A DNA stretch of 64,000 nt from Parelaphostrongylus tenuis (Eukaryota; Nematoda; Chromadorea; Rhabditida; Metastrongylidae): positions 186,001-250,000 of the forward strand of contig JAHQIW010005224.1 in assembly GCA_019055375.1 (NCBI GenBank), read 5' to 3'. Shown here piece after piece: positions 31,803 through 42,925 of the stretch (position 1 is its first letter; every line of letters starts with the position of its first letter). The notes under the pieces were generated by a model. It ran no database searches and was not told where the DNA came from. It saw nothing but the letters and a program-made list of their open reading frames with translations. The position numbers and the translations under genes were made by a program.

Positions 31803-33149
31803 AATATTGATGGAACGCGTCAAAAATGAAACATGAACCTGCACAATATCTGCGAAGAAAAATCTTTTACGCGTAACAACACGTTACAATTTAACGACAT
31901 GGAATCCAAAATGAATTTACTTCCGAAACCCTGCTTAATGCGGTTCATGATGCCACAAATTGTTACTTTCACCTAAAGTATTGCGCCTCGACAATACGCT
32001 CTCTAACCGTCCACAAGTTTCTTCACTACAGTGAACATATCATACGAAACTCTCACGGAAAATTGCTTACTCATTGTTCAGTTAGCCGACTCCACTTGTG
32101 TCCTCAATGTTCCTCGATTCTTCAGAGTTGGTAAACCAACAAATGAACCACACCAGTCGCTGTGCCGTATTTATAGCCGCCATTATCAGCTGATAAGCAA
32201 AACTATCTTATTACCCACTTATCACTCTTCAATTCAAAGATAAACACAGAAATGGAGCGAGGCTCAACAGAGTTGATGTAAGTAAGTTGTCCGTGATGGA
32301 CATTTTATCTCTTACCACATTATCCCCAACCCTTTAGAAACCATAAGAAGCATTTTGCTTCTCACCGCGCGACGTCAAGTCTCACTCATCTACTGTAATG
32401 GAGGCGTCTCGTCTCGTGAGAACGCCAGCGTATCTCGTGGGAAAGCAGACGCTGACAGCATGATGGATTCGAGAGGACGAATCTAGGCCCGGAGAGAGCA
32501 TTACCCTTACAAAATAATGAAATTTTATTGAAAAAGCCTCTACAGTGCTTCGTTGAAGTTATTTGTAGAGATGAGAACTGAATGAGGTAGAGGAAATCAT
32601 TTTGAGAGCATGATTAACTAAAAGGAGTAAGGGGAACACGTGAAATGGCATAGATTGAAGCAGTGAATGATGGTCATAGTTGAGGTCGATCAGAAAATTC
32701 TCGAGAGTGGCTGTTGCAGTGACATTTTATTCAAGTCTGCAAGATCATTTTTGACAAATAAGTCCTACTTTGTGTTAGTTTTTGTACAACCTTACCATTC
32801 TCCCTAAGTTATAGCCTTTGGCTGCTTCCCAGAAATTGATTGTCCAAACCATACCCAGAGCGCACTCTACTCTTGCTTTTTTCCCACTCGCAGTTTTCTC
32901 ACGATCTCAACCAGCAACTGCGACGGCGCGTCTCGTATCGTGGGAACGAAGGAGCGCGTGGGAACTAGATGCAGACAGCATGACATCCTTGTACAGACAC
33001 GCGGATGCCGCCCCCGCGAATTCCGTAGAGGAGGCGGTGCAACGCCACCTGCCCATCAACTCTGGTTCTCCTTATGGATCCTAAGACCTAACAATCACAG
33101 TGCTTGATTTCAAAAAACGGAAGTTGAAATGACGGCATTGTTAGAATAA

Positions 33150-34040
33150 CCGGTTGCAACCCAAGAAGTGTCTGCAGAGCTGGAAACGTTCCAAGGATAC
33201 TGTAGGGATTGAGGGCCGTCTTCCAAAAGGTCGCCTAACCAAAGCGTCTATCCGCAAAGCATTCAAAAGATCCGTTGTTAGATTCAAGGAAAGCCGGAGC
33301 GCTCGATACGCAACATGGCAAAGAAGCTCGGGATCAGTGAGGTGAGGCTTCGAAACAATATCAAAATCAAGGTGAAGCTGCATGGCTACAAGATCTCTCG
33401 TGTTCATTTTGCGGACGAAAAGTTTGAATAAAATGACGTTTTAAAGGATCGCCAAATGATTCATTTGATATATGGTGCTAGTATGTAGAAGGTGCTTTGT
33501 AGAGATAAGAAGATGCTTACAGTTGAACCACTTTATAATCGCAAGAATCGACTTTAACTTCACAAAAAGGGTCAGTACAAGTCTATGGTAGCAAACGTCA
33601 TGGGCCATAGTCATTTTTCGGCTTCTGTAATGGTCTAGGGCCGGTATTTGCGCCATCAGAAAGGCGCCGTTGGTCTTCATCGACAAAACCGCCAAAGCCA
33701 ATGCTGCCAACTCTCAGCAGCAAGTTTTGCGAGGAGTACTGGAGCTTTGGAATACTCAACACTTTGGCGGCGACGGAATAAGCAGCAGCACGACTGGGCT
33801 CCTGCGCATTCGGCCCGTTCAGCGATAGCCATCTTTCAAGCGTTGCTTCCACTGTTTGTGTAAGACATTTGGCTGTCAAACTTGTCTGATCTCAATCGTA
33901 TAAATTGCTCGGTGTAGTCCATACTAGAGGGAAAAGTCTCGGTTACCTACTTGCTTCACAACCATAGACGTGCACAAAACAACTTTGACATGCGCTTGGC
34001 ACGAATTACGAAGGAAACGTGTGCGAGAATCGTTGAAAAT
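33150..34040 (+). pseudogene. Tc1/mariner transposase, frameshifted
   Basis: Plus-strand pieces in changing frames: a helix-turn-helix-like region (SIRNMAKKLGISEVRLRNN, then KLHGYKISRVHFADEKF), a middle piece RKAPLVFIDKTAKANAANSQ followed by QQVLRGVLELWNTQHFG, and in another frame DWAPAHSARSAIA, the usual region of the second catalytic Asp. At least two frameshifts and several stops. Confidence 0.75.
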
Positions 34041-34152
34041 TTTTGCAAGCGACTTTGAGATGTTTAGAGACCAAAGAAAGCTATTTTTCGGATTTCATAT
34101 GAGCTTTTTAGTTTATGACATAATTTTTGGTCCAAGTTTTTTATAAGTATAT

Positions 34153-34292
34153 ACTCACTGATGTAGAGCGATTTGCAAAACTTTCGCGTCAGGCGGGACT
34201 AGAATCCGCACCTCACTCTGCAAGGAAGGCGTACTCTATACGTTACACTACTGACGCCCATTTTTTAAAATCGCTCTTTCTACGCTACAGCG
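34153..34292 (-). mobile_element. tRNA-like element with terminal inverted repeats
   Basis: Left TAGAGCGATTTGCAAAA is mirrored by TTTTAAAATCGCTCTTT on the right. The minus-strand interior has a tRNA-like A box and GCGGATTCTAGTCCCGC in place of the T-arm. Same family as 11516-11637, with a slightly different terminal sequence. Confidence 0.6.
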
Positions 34293-34739
34293 CGCCTATC
34301 TGCACCAGCGCACCTGCCAATTTTTTATTTCTTTTATTGTTTCAAATATCCATAATTAACGCAACTATCCCTACAACTGAATAAATTCATTTGTTTATCC
34401 GTTTGGCTTCCACGGACCCAAATCCGCGTGTCTAGCTGGGAAAGATTGACTGTCTGCTCTCTGGCATTCCCAGCCTCAGCGTGAGAACGGCTCCACTTCC
34501 TCCTCTGCGACTGTAACCTCCAGCATAGAAATCACTGTTTGTTGCACCCTTCTCTGCCACTGGACACCCGTCTATCAGGAAGAAGGTTGCTGGTTAGATC
34601 GATCGCCTTAACACTTCGCTGTAGTTCGTTTTGGTGTTATCTTTTTATTTTTGCCATTAAATGCTGGAATCGCTGACAAACCATATCGTATCATATCTCA
34701 TATAGTGACATTGTAACACAAATAATCAATGTATATAAT

Positions 34740-35100
34740 TTTCTATCATGTCATGTGGTCTGGTAAGGGCTCTCGTACAGCCCGATACACGTGTTTCGAC
34801 CTTACAGTCTCTTCAGTCAGGCAGAACTCGTCGTCTTTCAATCGTTTTATGAGCCAATCCTCTCGAGAGCGTGCTCTCCCTACAGAGAGGTATCGAAGAC
34901 GAACGATTAACGCTGCATGTCAAGTGAAAATATCACCGATTTCACAATGTTAAAAAACCAGCCAAAGAGCAATCGAGCGTACATCACAAAGACTGAAAGA
35001 TGACTGGTTTTGCCCGACTGACGAGACTGTAAGATTGAAAGACGTTTATCGGGTTGTACAAGAGCTCTTACCAGACCACATGACATGCTGGCTCAAATAA
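34740..35100. mobile_element. Hammerhead fold-back retroelement pair
   Basis: Left half (minus orientation) begins TCATGTGGTCTGGTAAGGGC; right half (plus orientation) ends CTTACCAGACCACATGACAT. The centre holds CTCTCCCTACAGAGAGG and a linker shared with the U2 element at 43939. The left half carries a core-intact hammerhead (34780-34822). The right half carries a degraded one (35012-35056), with stem II and stem III damaged. Confidence 0.8.
34780..34822 (-). ncRNA. Hammerhead ribozyme, core complete
   Basis: Minus strand order: GCCTGA (stem I), CTGAAGA (N7 = A, allowed), stem II GAC-TGTAAG-GTC, GAAA, CACGTGTA, TCGGGC (stem I). Stem I pairs at all six positions with one G-U. The cleavage triplet GTA lies just before TCGGGC, so predicted cleavage is between positions 34786 and 34785. 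Best-preserved member of this family in the window. Confidence 0.8.
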
Positions 35101-35590
35101 TAATAATCATCAACTTGAAGTACGCTGAGCTACGAAACGAGATTCATATGTAATGAACGTGAACTTGTCTCGCCGTCACAGTTTTCATGTTGCTGATGTG
35201 TTGTTGTTTTTTCCCCCCTATGTGGTCGTGTATCTACGTGTTCGTGATCGCTGATTATTAGCACTGTATCTCTAGTAGGGATGGTTGATGTCCCTCCTTT
35301 AGTGTCAATGCGTAGCTTGTACAATTCTCCGAGACCATACCTCTGCTATCGACCGCTCTTTTACAGACCCGCCAAAATAATTTAATCTGATAAGGATATT
35401 ACTTGTATTATATTTGTAAAAGAGCGGTCGATAGCAGAGGTATGGTTCATTCTAAAAGTCGCAAGCTTGACTGCCGGTCACCACAAAGTCAGGTAATACC
35501 ATCATCCTACTTTGGGTGCTTAGTTTTTACTCGGCGTCGGTTCCTTTAGAGGATTATTTCACCTCAAAGGATAGACGGAACCGAGGGAGG

Positions 35591-35638
35591 GTGCTACTGA
35601 TGAGTCCCAATAGGACGAAATAGGCGCCTATATAGCAC
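35591..35638 (+). ncRNA. Hammerhead ribozyme, fully consensus
   Basis: GTGCTA (stem I), CTGATGA, stem II GTCC-CAATA-GGAC, GAAA, TAGGCGCCTATA, TAGCAC (stem I). Stem I pairs 6 of 6 and stem II 4 of 4. Stem III AUAG/CUAU can close over a GCGC loop or pair between two molecules. Cleavage triplet ATA; predicted cleavage after A35632. Confidence 0.88.
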
Positions 35639-35874
35639 TAGACCTATCAGCTCAAAACAAGTAATATCCTTATAAGATTAAATCATTTCGAGCGGGTCTG
35701 TAGAAGAGCGGTCGACAGCAGAGGTATGGTTCGTTCTAGAAGCCGCAAGCTCGACTGCCGGTCACCACAAAGTCAGGTAATACCATCATCCTACTTTGGA
35801 TGCTTAGTTTTTACTAGGCGCTGATTCCTTTAGAGGATTATTTCACCTCAAAGGATAGACGGAACCGAGGGAGG

Positions 35875-35922
35875 GTGTTACTGATGAGTCCCAATAGGAC
35901 GAAATAGGCGCCTACATAGCAC
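35875..35922 (+). ncRNA. Hammerhead ribozyme, second tandem copy, cleavage site altered
   Basis: Same order as 35591-35638 with GTGTTA for stem I and ...CCTACATAGCAC at the cleavage side. The U16.1 position is C, so the triplet reads ACA, which should block or strongly reduce cleavage. The rest of the core is intact. Confidence 0.8.
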
Positions 35923-36499
35923 TAGACCTATCGGCTCAAAACACGTAAGATCCTTCTCCGAGACCAGTCAATCATTGACGACTCCAGTCCATGTAAAAAT
36001 CTCACGGTCTGAATTTTAAGCAATCCATTTTGGAAAATCTCTAGCCCCAATAACATCATGCCTACTTCTAACGCCATCATACCTTTCAGTAGATGAGAGA
36101 TCAGCTTAGAACCCGCGTGGCAGATTTTGAGTGGTGTTCAAGTTAATAAGGCACTACAGCCTACACATCACAAGACAACACTAATTACACATTTCTTCAA
36201 TTTCTTACTTATATGGTGCATCTGGCCGATTTATAATCGAAAAAGGGTCGCGAGTTATATTTTACAACACCACAAAGTTCCAATTTCCAACGCTAACTTG
36301 TACTTCAACGTACATTTAGAGCTGATATTCTCTCATATATACTGTGCGATTCAGCAGCAAGAGCTAATTTGCGTCGGACATTTATCGTACTAACGGGCAC
36401 GATAACTCTCATTCTATTCTTCTACCATATAGCAATCGTTACTCTTGTGGCACTCGACCACTAACAATCATTCACTATCCACCTTATTATAGCAATACC

Positions 36500-37300
36500 T
36501 CACTTGGGAAAGCAGGTACGTTCAAATCTCTTTCAAAGTTTTTTCATCATGCTTCAAACACTGCTTCCAACCAGTCAGATACGCATGCTCTCAGGATACG
36601 CCACTCAACTCGAAACGACGTTAGCAAAATACAAAGAAAGTCGAATAGAGCAGCTATCTACAGAAACAACAGAATGTCAAACAAGTTCAGCCTCAGTACA
36701 AGAAAATCTACAACACCTCGAAAAAGCACTAAGCGTTCTTGAGAACACAAGAACGAAAGTAGAACAAGAAATGCAAGATTTGGCCAGTAAAGTGGAGCAC
36801 AGCCCAAATCTATTAACATTCGAAAAAATTTGAACAAGTAGTAGAACGACCGGAACATGCTGTAACCGATGCTTTCCAGTGCGCCAATAATCTTAAAGCT
36901 CGATTAAAATGCTTCAAAACACATATCGATTGCCCAAATACCACCATCCTAACAAATGTAAATGACAAAACAGAAGACACTACAGTCGTCAAACAAATGG
37001 AACTGCCCACTATACCCATCTCCACTTTAAACGGGGATATATGGGAATGGGATAACTTTTGGGAGCTTTTCAACACTAACGTGCACTCACAATAGGTCAG
37101 TGACTCACAGAAATCCAACGCCTTATTATTTCTCTGAAAGGAGAGCCTTTATAGGTAATAAAGGAACTTCAAATCAATGGAGAAAATTACCGGAAAGCCA
37201 TTGATCTACTTTTCTCCAAATTCGGTAACCCAGAAGAACTTATTCTACAATTATTAGAGAAATGAGACAAAATTTCACCACGTTCTACTACCTTACACGA
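36500..37300 (+). pseudogene. BEL/Pao LTR retrotransposon gag remnant
   Basis: A coiled-coil-like stretch at 36504-36833 (ATQLETTLAKYKESRIEQLS) is followed, after a stop and frame change, by the BEL/Pao gag signature region LPTIPISTLNGDIWEWDNFW at about 37000-37060, then LFNTNVHSQ and a stop. Later peptides are broken by further stops. No LTR could be identified. Confidence 0.8.
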
Positions 37301-37439
37301 ACAAAGGATAACACTGAATCATATACAGGCTAATGTATCAATTTATAGAAGAAAGAGACAACATCAACAATCAAACTATGTACAAGAAAAATAATACAAA
37401 AATAACGATATGTTGTTAGGGTTATGCTGTCATACAATA

Positions 37440-38900
37440 AGCTAGTTACCAAACATTAAAACGTGAAAACAAAATATATTATGATCAAGTAGAGAGAAGA
37501 AGAAGGCTGATGACGATTTCTTCCCTTGTTATCTGTCTCCTTTTTGAGCTCTAAATGACCGTGATGTACACTGCTTGTGGTTTGATATGGGACGTCGGTT
37601 AGGCTTGATCTAGCGTGGCTTGGTAAACCAATTGCGCTTGACATACCTTTGCTAAGATACGGTCAGTCTGCTGAGACTTGTTACGATCCAGCTAATTCAG
37701 CATTCTATTTCGTCGGCTTATCCTTTTATATATTAGTTTTATAACATCGACATGTAGATAATCGTTGCTTGTCACGGGATAGGCGCAAGCTGCCATGCAC
37801 CGTTTGCTGGCGTCCATAAAAAGAATCAGTTTGCTGGAGGTGCCAAGTTGGGTGACTCCTAGCAGCATGTGGGCTGCGAAACCGTTGAGGTCGTCGGCTG
37901 CCCCTTTCCATTAATACATTTGTTCGTTTTACAATGGGCCATTCTATTTATAGCCGAGGTTCTATGTGTTTTGAGGATATCATTGTTCTCGTGATGCCAA
38001 TGGTGTCAGCTATCCCACCTGAGTCGTAAATGGCTGCAACCTGTTCGGCTACTGAGCGCTTTGTTAAATTGTGTGTGTCTGAGTATCTGCAAGATAGCAC
38101 GAGTTTATCCTTGCGAGAAAACCGTGTTATGTCAAGAACCTTTTGTTCTATGTTTGGAGACACATCCTTTGTAGGTATTTACTTCATAAGTTCCTGCTTG
38201 TTTGGTAGAAACTCTCACAAAACCATGCTGGATATCGCTGGATATTTCTTTGGACTCCTTGTATATCATTAGTTCACCTTGCCTTGATGCCGCTGTGAGG
38301 ATGTGCTATTCTCGAATGCATTATATCCTAGAGTTCTAGCTACTTTAGGAGTATTTTTAGACTCTTAAAATGGTGTGCAATCGTTCTCGCCAGGAGAAAT
38401 AAAGAGCACTTTGAGCCAAAGGTGACTTGTGCGAATCTATAAACGGGTATATTGTTTGGTTCTAGTTATCGATGATATCACGCGTCCACAGGAATCAAGT
38501 TACATCCCTGACTCGTTCCTATAGCTGCAAAGACGGGAAGACTCTGTTGACGCCTTTTGTTAGTGGTGGTTTTCGAGAAAGAGTAGTGGGATATCGTATT
38601 GTGGTGAGAATGTTGGCGTCGATAAAGTGCCTCGTTCAATGATAGTGCTTCTTTTCCGGATGCTGATGCATGGTGACTATTTTTAACGGTCGCATGATGT
38701 GGAAGATTGTGATGGCATCAGTGGAAAATGCATGATGATAATTTAGCTTTCTTGGCAACTCTATTAGAATAATGAGGCTTCGGTGACGCTTGCGAATGAA
38801 TGTGCCTTTTGTGATGTTTGCTTGATCTATTGTACTCATGGTCCTGTCATGCGGATCTTTATGAGCTGGAACAAGCCTCTTTGAATGATGTTATATTTAT
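37440..38900 (-). pseudogene. BEL/Pao pol remnant on the opposite strand
   Basis: Minus strand, order 38840 down to 37440: a poorly preserved reverse-transcriptase stretch, then HNLTKRSVAEQVAAIYDSGG (38163-37948; family form KR.A..VA.IYDP.GW), then the connection/RNase-H start LILFMDASKRCMAACAYPV near 37830. Orientation is opposite to the gag and protease pieces on each side. Many stops. Confidence 0.7.
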
Positions 38901-39589
38901 TCCACTAATGAACAACATTGATCAATTTAACAAACAATATCATCGTCGCAGCGAACAACCTATAATATGCATTAGTACACAAAACCAAAGTAAAAAGCAG
39001 TAACGACATATAACGCGACGATTACCGTCCACGATGATGCAATAGATGTGAGCCTAAGTCAATGATACCCCGAACTCAAATTCTATAGAATTAATTATGA
39101 TCATTATGCAATGAGCCAAGAGAGGAAAGTCGCCTAGATGTTGGACCCTAGGTGAATGGCACAGCTGTGGGCATGATTTTGAAGGAGAGTGTTAGAGTCA
39201 AGACTCTTATAGGAACCGATGACAAAGGTTTTGTCCAGTGAAACGATATACATTAACTGGAAAATCACAAGCCGTATAGCCGATAAAAAACGTTTGAGCA
39301 CAAAGGATCGCGAGCGCACAATCGATAAGAAAGAATGTTCACAGCTAAAAAATAGCAAGTGCGCACTTTGATAGGAAAGAGAGAACGGAGTATCTTGTCT
39401 GATATATTAGTTCTGTACGACTTGTACCGTGTTTATGGAGGATTCAAGGCTGATCATAGCCTGCGGCAGTCGTTTTCGTGGTGCATTAATGCGCTGCTTC
39501 CGCTCTGCTTCTCTTAGGGAATTCTAATGTCTTAATGATGCGCCAAAGTTAACTCGTCCATCATCACAGTCACAAATGTACTCTGTTAT
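38901..39589. other. Unassigned sequence inside the insertion block
   Basis: No confident similarity. By position it may be more BEL/Pao material. Confidence 0.3.
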
Positions 39590-39965
39590 GAATCATGACT
39601 ATCGACCACTGGCAAATCAACCCTTCTCATTGGCATCGATTATTTTTCGAATAATGTCCTAGCTGATAATTTCTATTACAGGCAACTTCCGAACGCTAAT
39701 TGCTTTCTTCATGCCTTCATTGGAGATATCATTACCAGCCATACACCTCATGTCAAAGAGTTGACCGTCGTGGCTGTCATAAGAGGAAGTCTTTCCGATC
39801 CAGCTCACCATGACCCATTATCTACTTTAGTAAGCATGTTCTGAAAGCTGGAAGCTGTTAAAATTATGGATAGTCCGACTACCGATGATGACGATGAGTG
39901 CTTCAGATTTTTCATAGCACAATCTCCTACGGCAAACTCAGCAAAAGGTAGGTAGTTCAACTATC
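39590..39965 (+). pseudogene. BEL/Pao protease-region remnant
   Basis: Plus strand: STLLIGIDYFS near 39620, RQLPNANCFLHAFIGDI near 39690, and DSPTTDDDDECFRFF near 39870, matching the region after the aspartic protease and before reverse transcriptase in this family. Contains an in-frame stop. Confidence 0.65.
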
Positions 39966-40540
39966 TTTCAGATGTAATATCGCAACCTTACACCTTAATA
40001 TAGAAATGCGTTTTGTCGTGTTCGCGCCATTCACGAATCACGCAGTAGCAAACCTTATCTCATGGAATTTTATCGCGTTGGAATGATCGTTCACTTGAAG
40101 CAAGAATAATAGAGCGTGCATCACCGCTGCGTGGCAAACAGCATCATTATCTATCTCATTACATAGTCTTCGAAAAGAGCGACCCTACTTATAATATTAG
40201 ACGAGTTTACGATGCTCCGATAAAGAAAGTGCAATCTCAATGACGTCCTATATCGAGGTCATGTATTACATCCTGATCTTGTTGGAAATCTTATTCATAT
40301 CCGCTTTCATACAACCTTCTTTTGCAGATACATTGAATAGGCTTTCCTCATGGTTAATTATTTATCAGAATCTAACGACTTCACTCGTTGGTTTTGGCTT
40401 AAAGATTCAGAAAATTTATTCTGATAACATAATGTCGCTTATAAATTTGTTCGTATAACATTCGGACTGAGCTAAGCTGGGCGGAGTTGAAATTCTACCG
40501 CATCCACTTATAGTCCGGTCATTGCTCCACCTTATTATGG

Positions 40541-40720
40541 CCTTTTCCGATCAATGCAACATTTTTTGAGGAGTCGCCGATTTGAATTTTTCGATGAGGT
40601 TGAAGAAGCATGTCAAGAGTTCTTGATTCAAAGCCGAAGGAGTGCTACTTCGATCATATCGAAATCTGGCGGACCGATGGCAAAAAGTGGTGGATAATGA
40701 TGGCATGAATTCTTAAGAAT
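40541..40720 (+). pseudogene. mariner transposase C-terminal fragment
   Basis: Plus strand FRSMQHFLRSRRFEFFDEVE and EEACQEF, then in another frame DSKPKECYFDHIEI: the last part of a mariner transposase. Frameshifted. It is near the right edge of the insertion block. Confidence 0.75.
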
Positions 40721-40899
40721 AGTTGTTGTTGTCTGTTGTCTGAATATATGCGTAAATTTTGAATGTTTTATCAAACGATGGAAACCTTCTTTCCAACACA
40801 GTATGAGGCCTGTTTTGAGCCCATGTTTTTTAGCAGAGGGTGACTAGCGTGAATGCACCGTGCTAGTGATGAAGCTGAAAGATCGCAACACGTGTCTAG

Positions 40900-42597
40900 C
40901 ACTGTGTAAGTGCCATAAGAGAGCTCACAAAAGTCTTAGAATATGCTGTCAGAAATGCAGATTCTTATCATCACGAAAGAGACCACTGATCATCACCACT
41001 AAAAGATAGAATACTATCAGAGAGAGTCAACGATGAATCAAAACATGTATTGTCCTTAAATGTTAGGTGATAGTCGGCATGGAAAATGTCACAAAATCTC
41101 TATATGTGTGAAGTTCTAAGCTTTCTTTGAATAGATTGGTATTCGGAAAATCTCGTAAGCTGTTGAAAAAGCTAACACCGATAGCTATATGTAAAATCAC
41201 CCAATTCACATCAATCCTCAGCTTTTTTGCGCTTTTCATCACATGCATTTATCACTAGCGAACTCTGGAATCAAAAGGGGCTTTGTGATTTTTCTCTTTC
41301 CCATTTTGATAATGCATCTTTGGCTGAATTCTGGACTTAACTTTCCTGTGTGAGCATTTCAAATCATTTAAGACGTTTTAAAAACCCAGACTGCACTCTG
41401 TACTCGTAGCCAAAACGGTGTTTTCAGAATGAGCCGGTTGACGTTCAAGACTGCATCACTTTCCTCCAATGCATTTTCCTGACAAAAGATATGGAACAAT
41501 CTGTAAATAATGTCCGATACAATTAAATGACATTTTCATTTCTACAATAAACGGTATGCAAATTCCCGAGCCAAATGAGAAAGATTGGGAGTTAATCTTA
41601 TTGCATACAGGAGATGAAAGGTTGTGCTAAAACCTTAAACCTTCTCGGAAAACATCAAGACGTCAGATCAAAAGGAGGTACACGATTATCCAGTTGTATC
41701 TTGAATTAATCAGAGATTTCCCGTAATTCAAACTAAGGATAGAGGATAGCTACAGAAAACTTTAATTTCGTCATTTCACAAAGAAATTTATGCTTGATGG
41801 GTGTCAAATACATACAAAATGGTGCACAGAAGTCGTAGGTACTCCTAGTACTAGCAGCCAGCAGTACGACTCGATCACGATTAATGCGAAGTCGGAGTCT
41901 GTACGGAAGAGTTTTAATTATTCGATCTGCGTATGAAGAAAGTCAAGAAATTGAAGTATTTTGAGACTTCCAATCTTAATAAGACGATCTATAATATCTC
42001 TGCAATTGGTACTAAAAGGGACGACGCCCAGTATCATGTCATCACAGACCGGCTGGTTTTCCAATAACAGGCGAAAATTTTCTCAATAATTTAAGAACCT
42101 GAGAGATCTGAACGTTGTAATATAAGAGAAGATAGATCACTTTGAGGGCATGCGTGGTAGGCACGATATCACTTTACATGTATCTATAAACGACTCACGT
42201 GTAGCACAGCGCTTCGAGGTGCTCTGTGATACAGATGTCGTCATTTGTTCGATTCGACGTCTAAGGTTTATCAAGCCTTCCATCTTTTCGCAATCGGCAC
42301 ACTGCTACCAGACTTGTCTAAGCGAATAGCATCACTGACTTGGTACATCGTAAGCAACCAATTCAAGTTAATGTGAAGGCTAGATTTCCATTCATTCACC
42401 TCAAACGACACTTAATGTAATCGAATGAATGACGTATCACAGAAGGATTGATCAACGCCGTGAGACTTAACCTTCCATCCTCTTTAATCTGCTGACAAAA
42501 CGTAGGAGGAAAATACTGTTTGTTAAAACAGATCACCCGCAAAGATTTATTGCCACCATACGCGCCACAGTGCCCTGACTTGCATACAGTTCATGCC
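40900..42597. repeat. Segmental duplication copy W1
   Basis: Collinear with 52258-54078 (W2). Starts at GTGTAAGTGCCATAA and ends ...CATGCCG. Contains a shared SINE (42191) and a shared minus-strand stretch ESDAVLNVNRLILKTPFWLR (W2: ESDAVFNVKRLILKIPFWLR) that may be an old exon. The last 90 bases match the 3' end of PIH1D1 in W2. Confidence 0.85.
42191..42480 (+). mobile_element. tRNA-derived SINE, old subtype (W1 copy)
   Basis: Head CGTGTAGCACAGCGCTTCGA and GTTCGATTCGACG, tail with GGATTGATCAACGCCGTGAG. The same insertion is found in W2 at 53562-53840, so it predates the duplication. Confidence 0.75.
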
Positions 42598-42635
42598 GAC
42601 TTTTTTCATTTTTATACGCAGTAATCTATAATAAG

Positions 42636-42925
42636 AGCGCTTATGGCGCACTGGTTAGAGGTGCTCTGAGACGTGTGTGGTCGACCAATCGATGGGCATG
42701 GTTAGATCCCGCACTCAAGGTCCACCATGAAATTCATCCCAGCTGGGGTCGGTGAATTGCTAGCAGACTTGACTGGGAGGATAGGCACTGACATGATACG
42801 TCAGTAGGCCACTATGGGTCATTGCAAAGACCAGATATGCATTCAGTCACTCGATGTTAGTTGAAGGCGAATGCATGCGCAACTCTCAGGAACGCGTCAG
42901 CAGCGAGCTTTATGAGCTTTTCATC
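42636..42925 (+). mobile_element. tRNA-derived SINE subtype (U2 copy)
   Basis: Partner of 21035-21310. Head GCGCTTATGGCGCACTGGTT. Keeps the CAGACTTGACTGGGAGGAT body. Confidence 0.75.

Larger units (their letters stand above)
35330..35990 (+). mobile_element. Tandem 284 bp repeats with a second type of hammerhead
   Basis: Direct repeats at about 35416-35699 and 35700-35980 (offset 284). Both start AAGAGCGGTCGA.AGCAGAGG and contain ACCGAGGGAGGGTG before the ribozyme. An inverted partial copy precedes them at 35330-35400. Tandem units each with one hammerhead resemble the terminal repeats of Penelope-like elements and retrozymes (known family behaviour). No Penelope reverse transcriptase was seen nearby. 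Confidence 0.8.
31803..40899. mobile_element. 9.1 kb insertion block of nested transposon remains
   Basis: Lies exactly between U1 and W1, where the second copy (U2-W2) is continuous. The four bases CTAG occur at both edges (31799-31802 and 40896-40899) and once at the uninterrupted site (52254-52257), as expected for a 4 bp target duplication, though four bases can match by chance. Contents in order: MITE-like pieces (32335-32490, 32880-33070), Tc1/mariner (33150-34040), tRNA-like element (34153), two hammerhead families (34740-35100, 35330-35990), BEL/Pao gag (+), BEL/Pao pol (-), BEL/Pao protease (+), mariner 3' end (40541-40720). Confidence 0.7.

Noticed and set aside
35012..35056. Right-half hammerhead of the 34740 element as functional
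   Set aside because: CTGACGA is present, but stem II (GAC against ATT) and stem III are mutated, so it is listed only as decayed.
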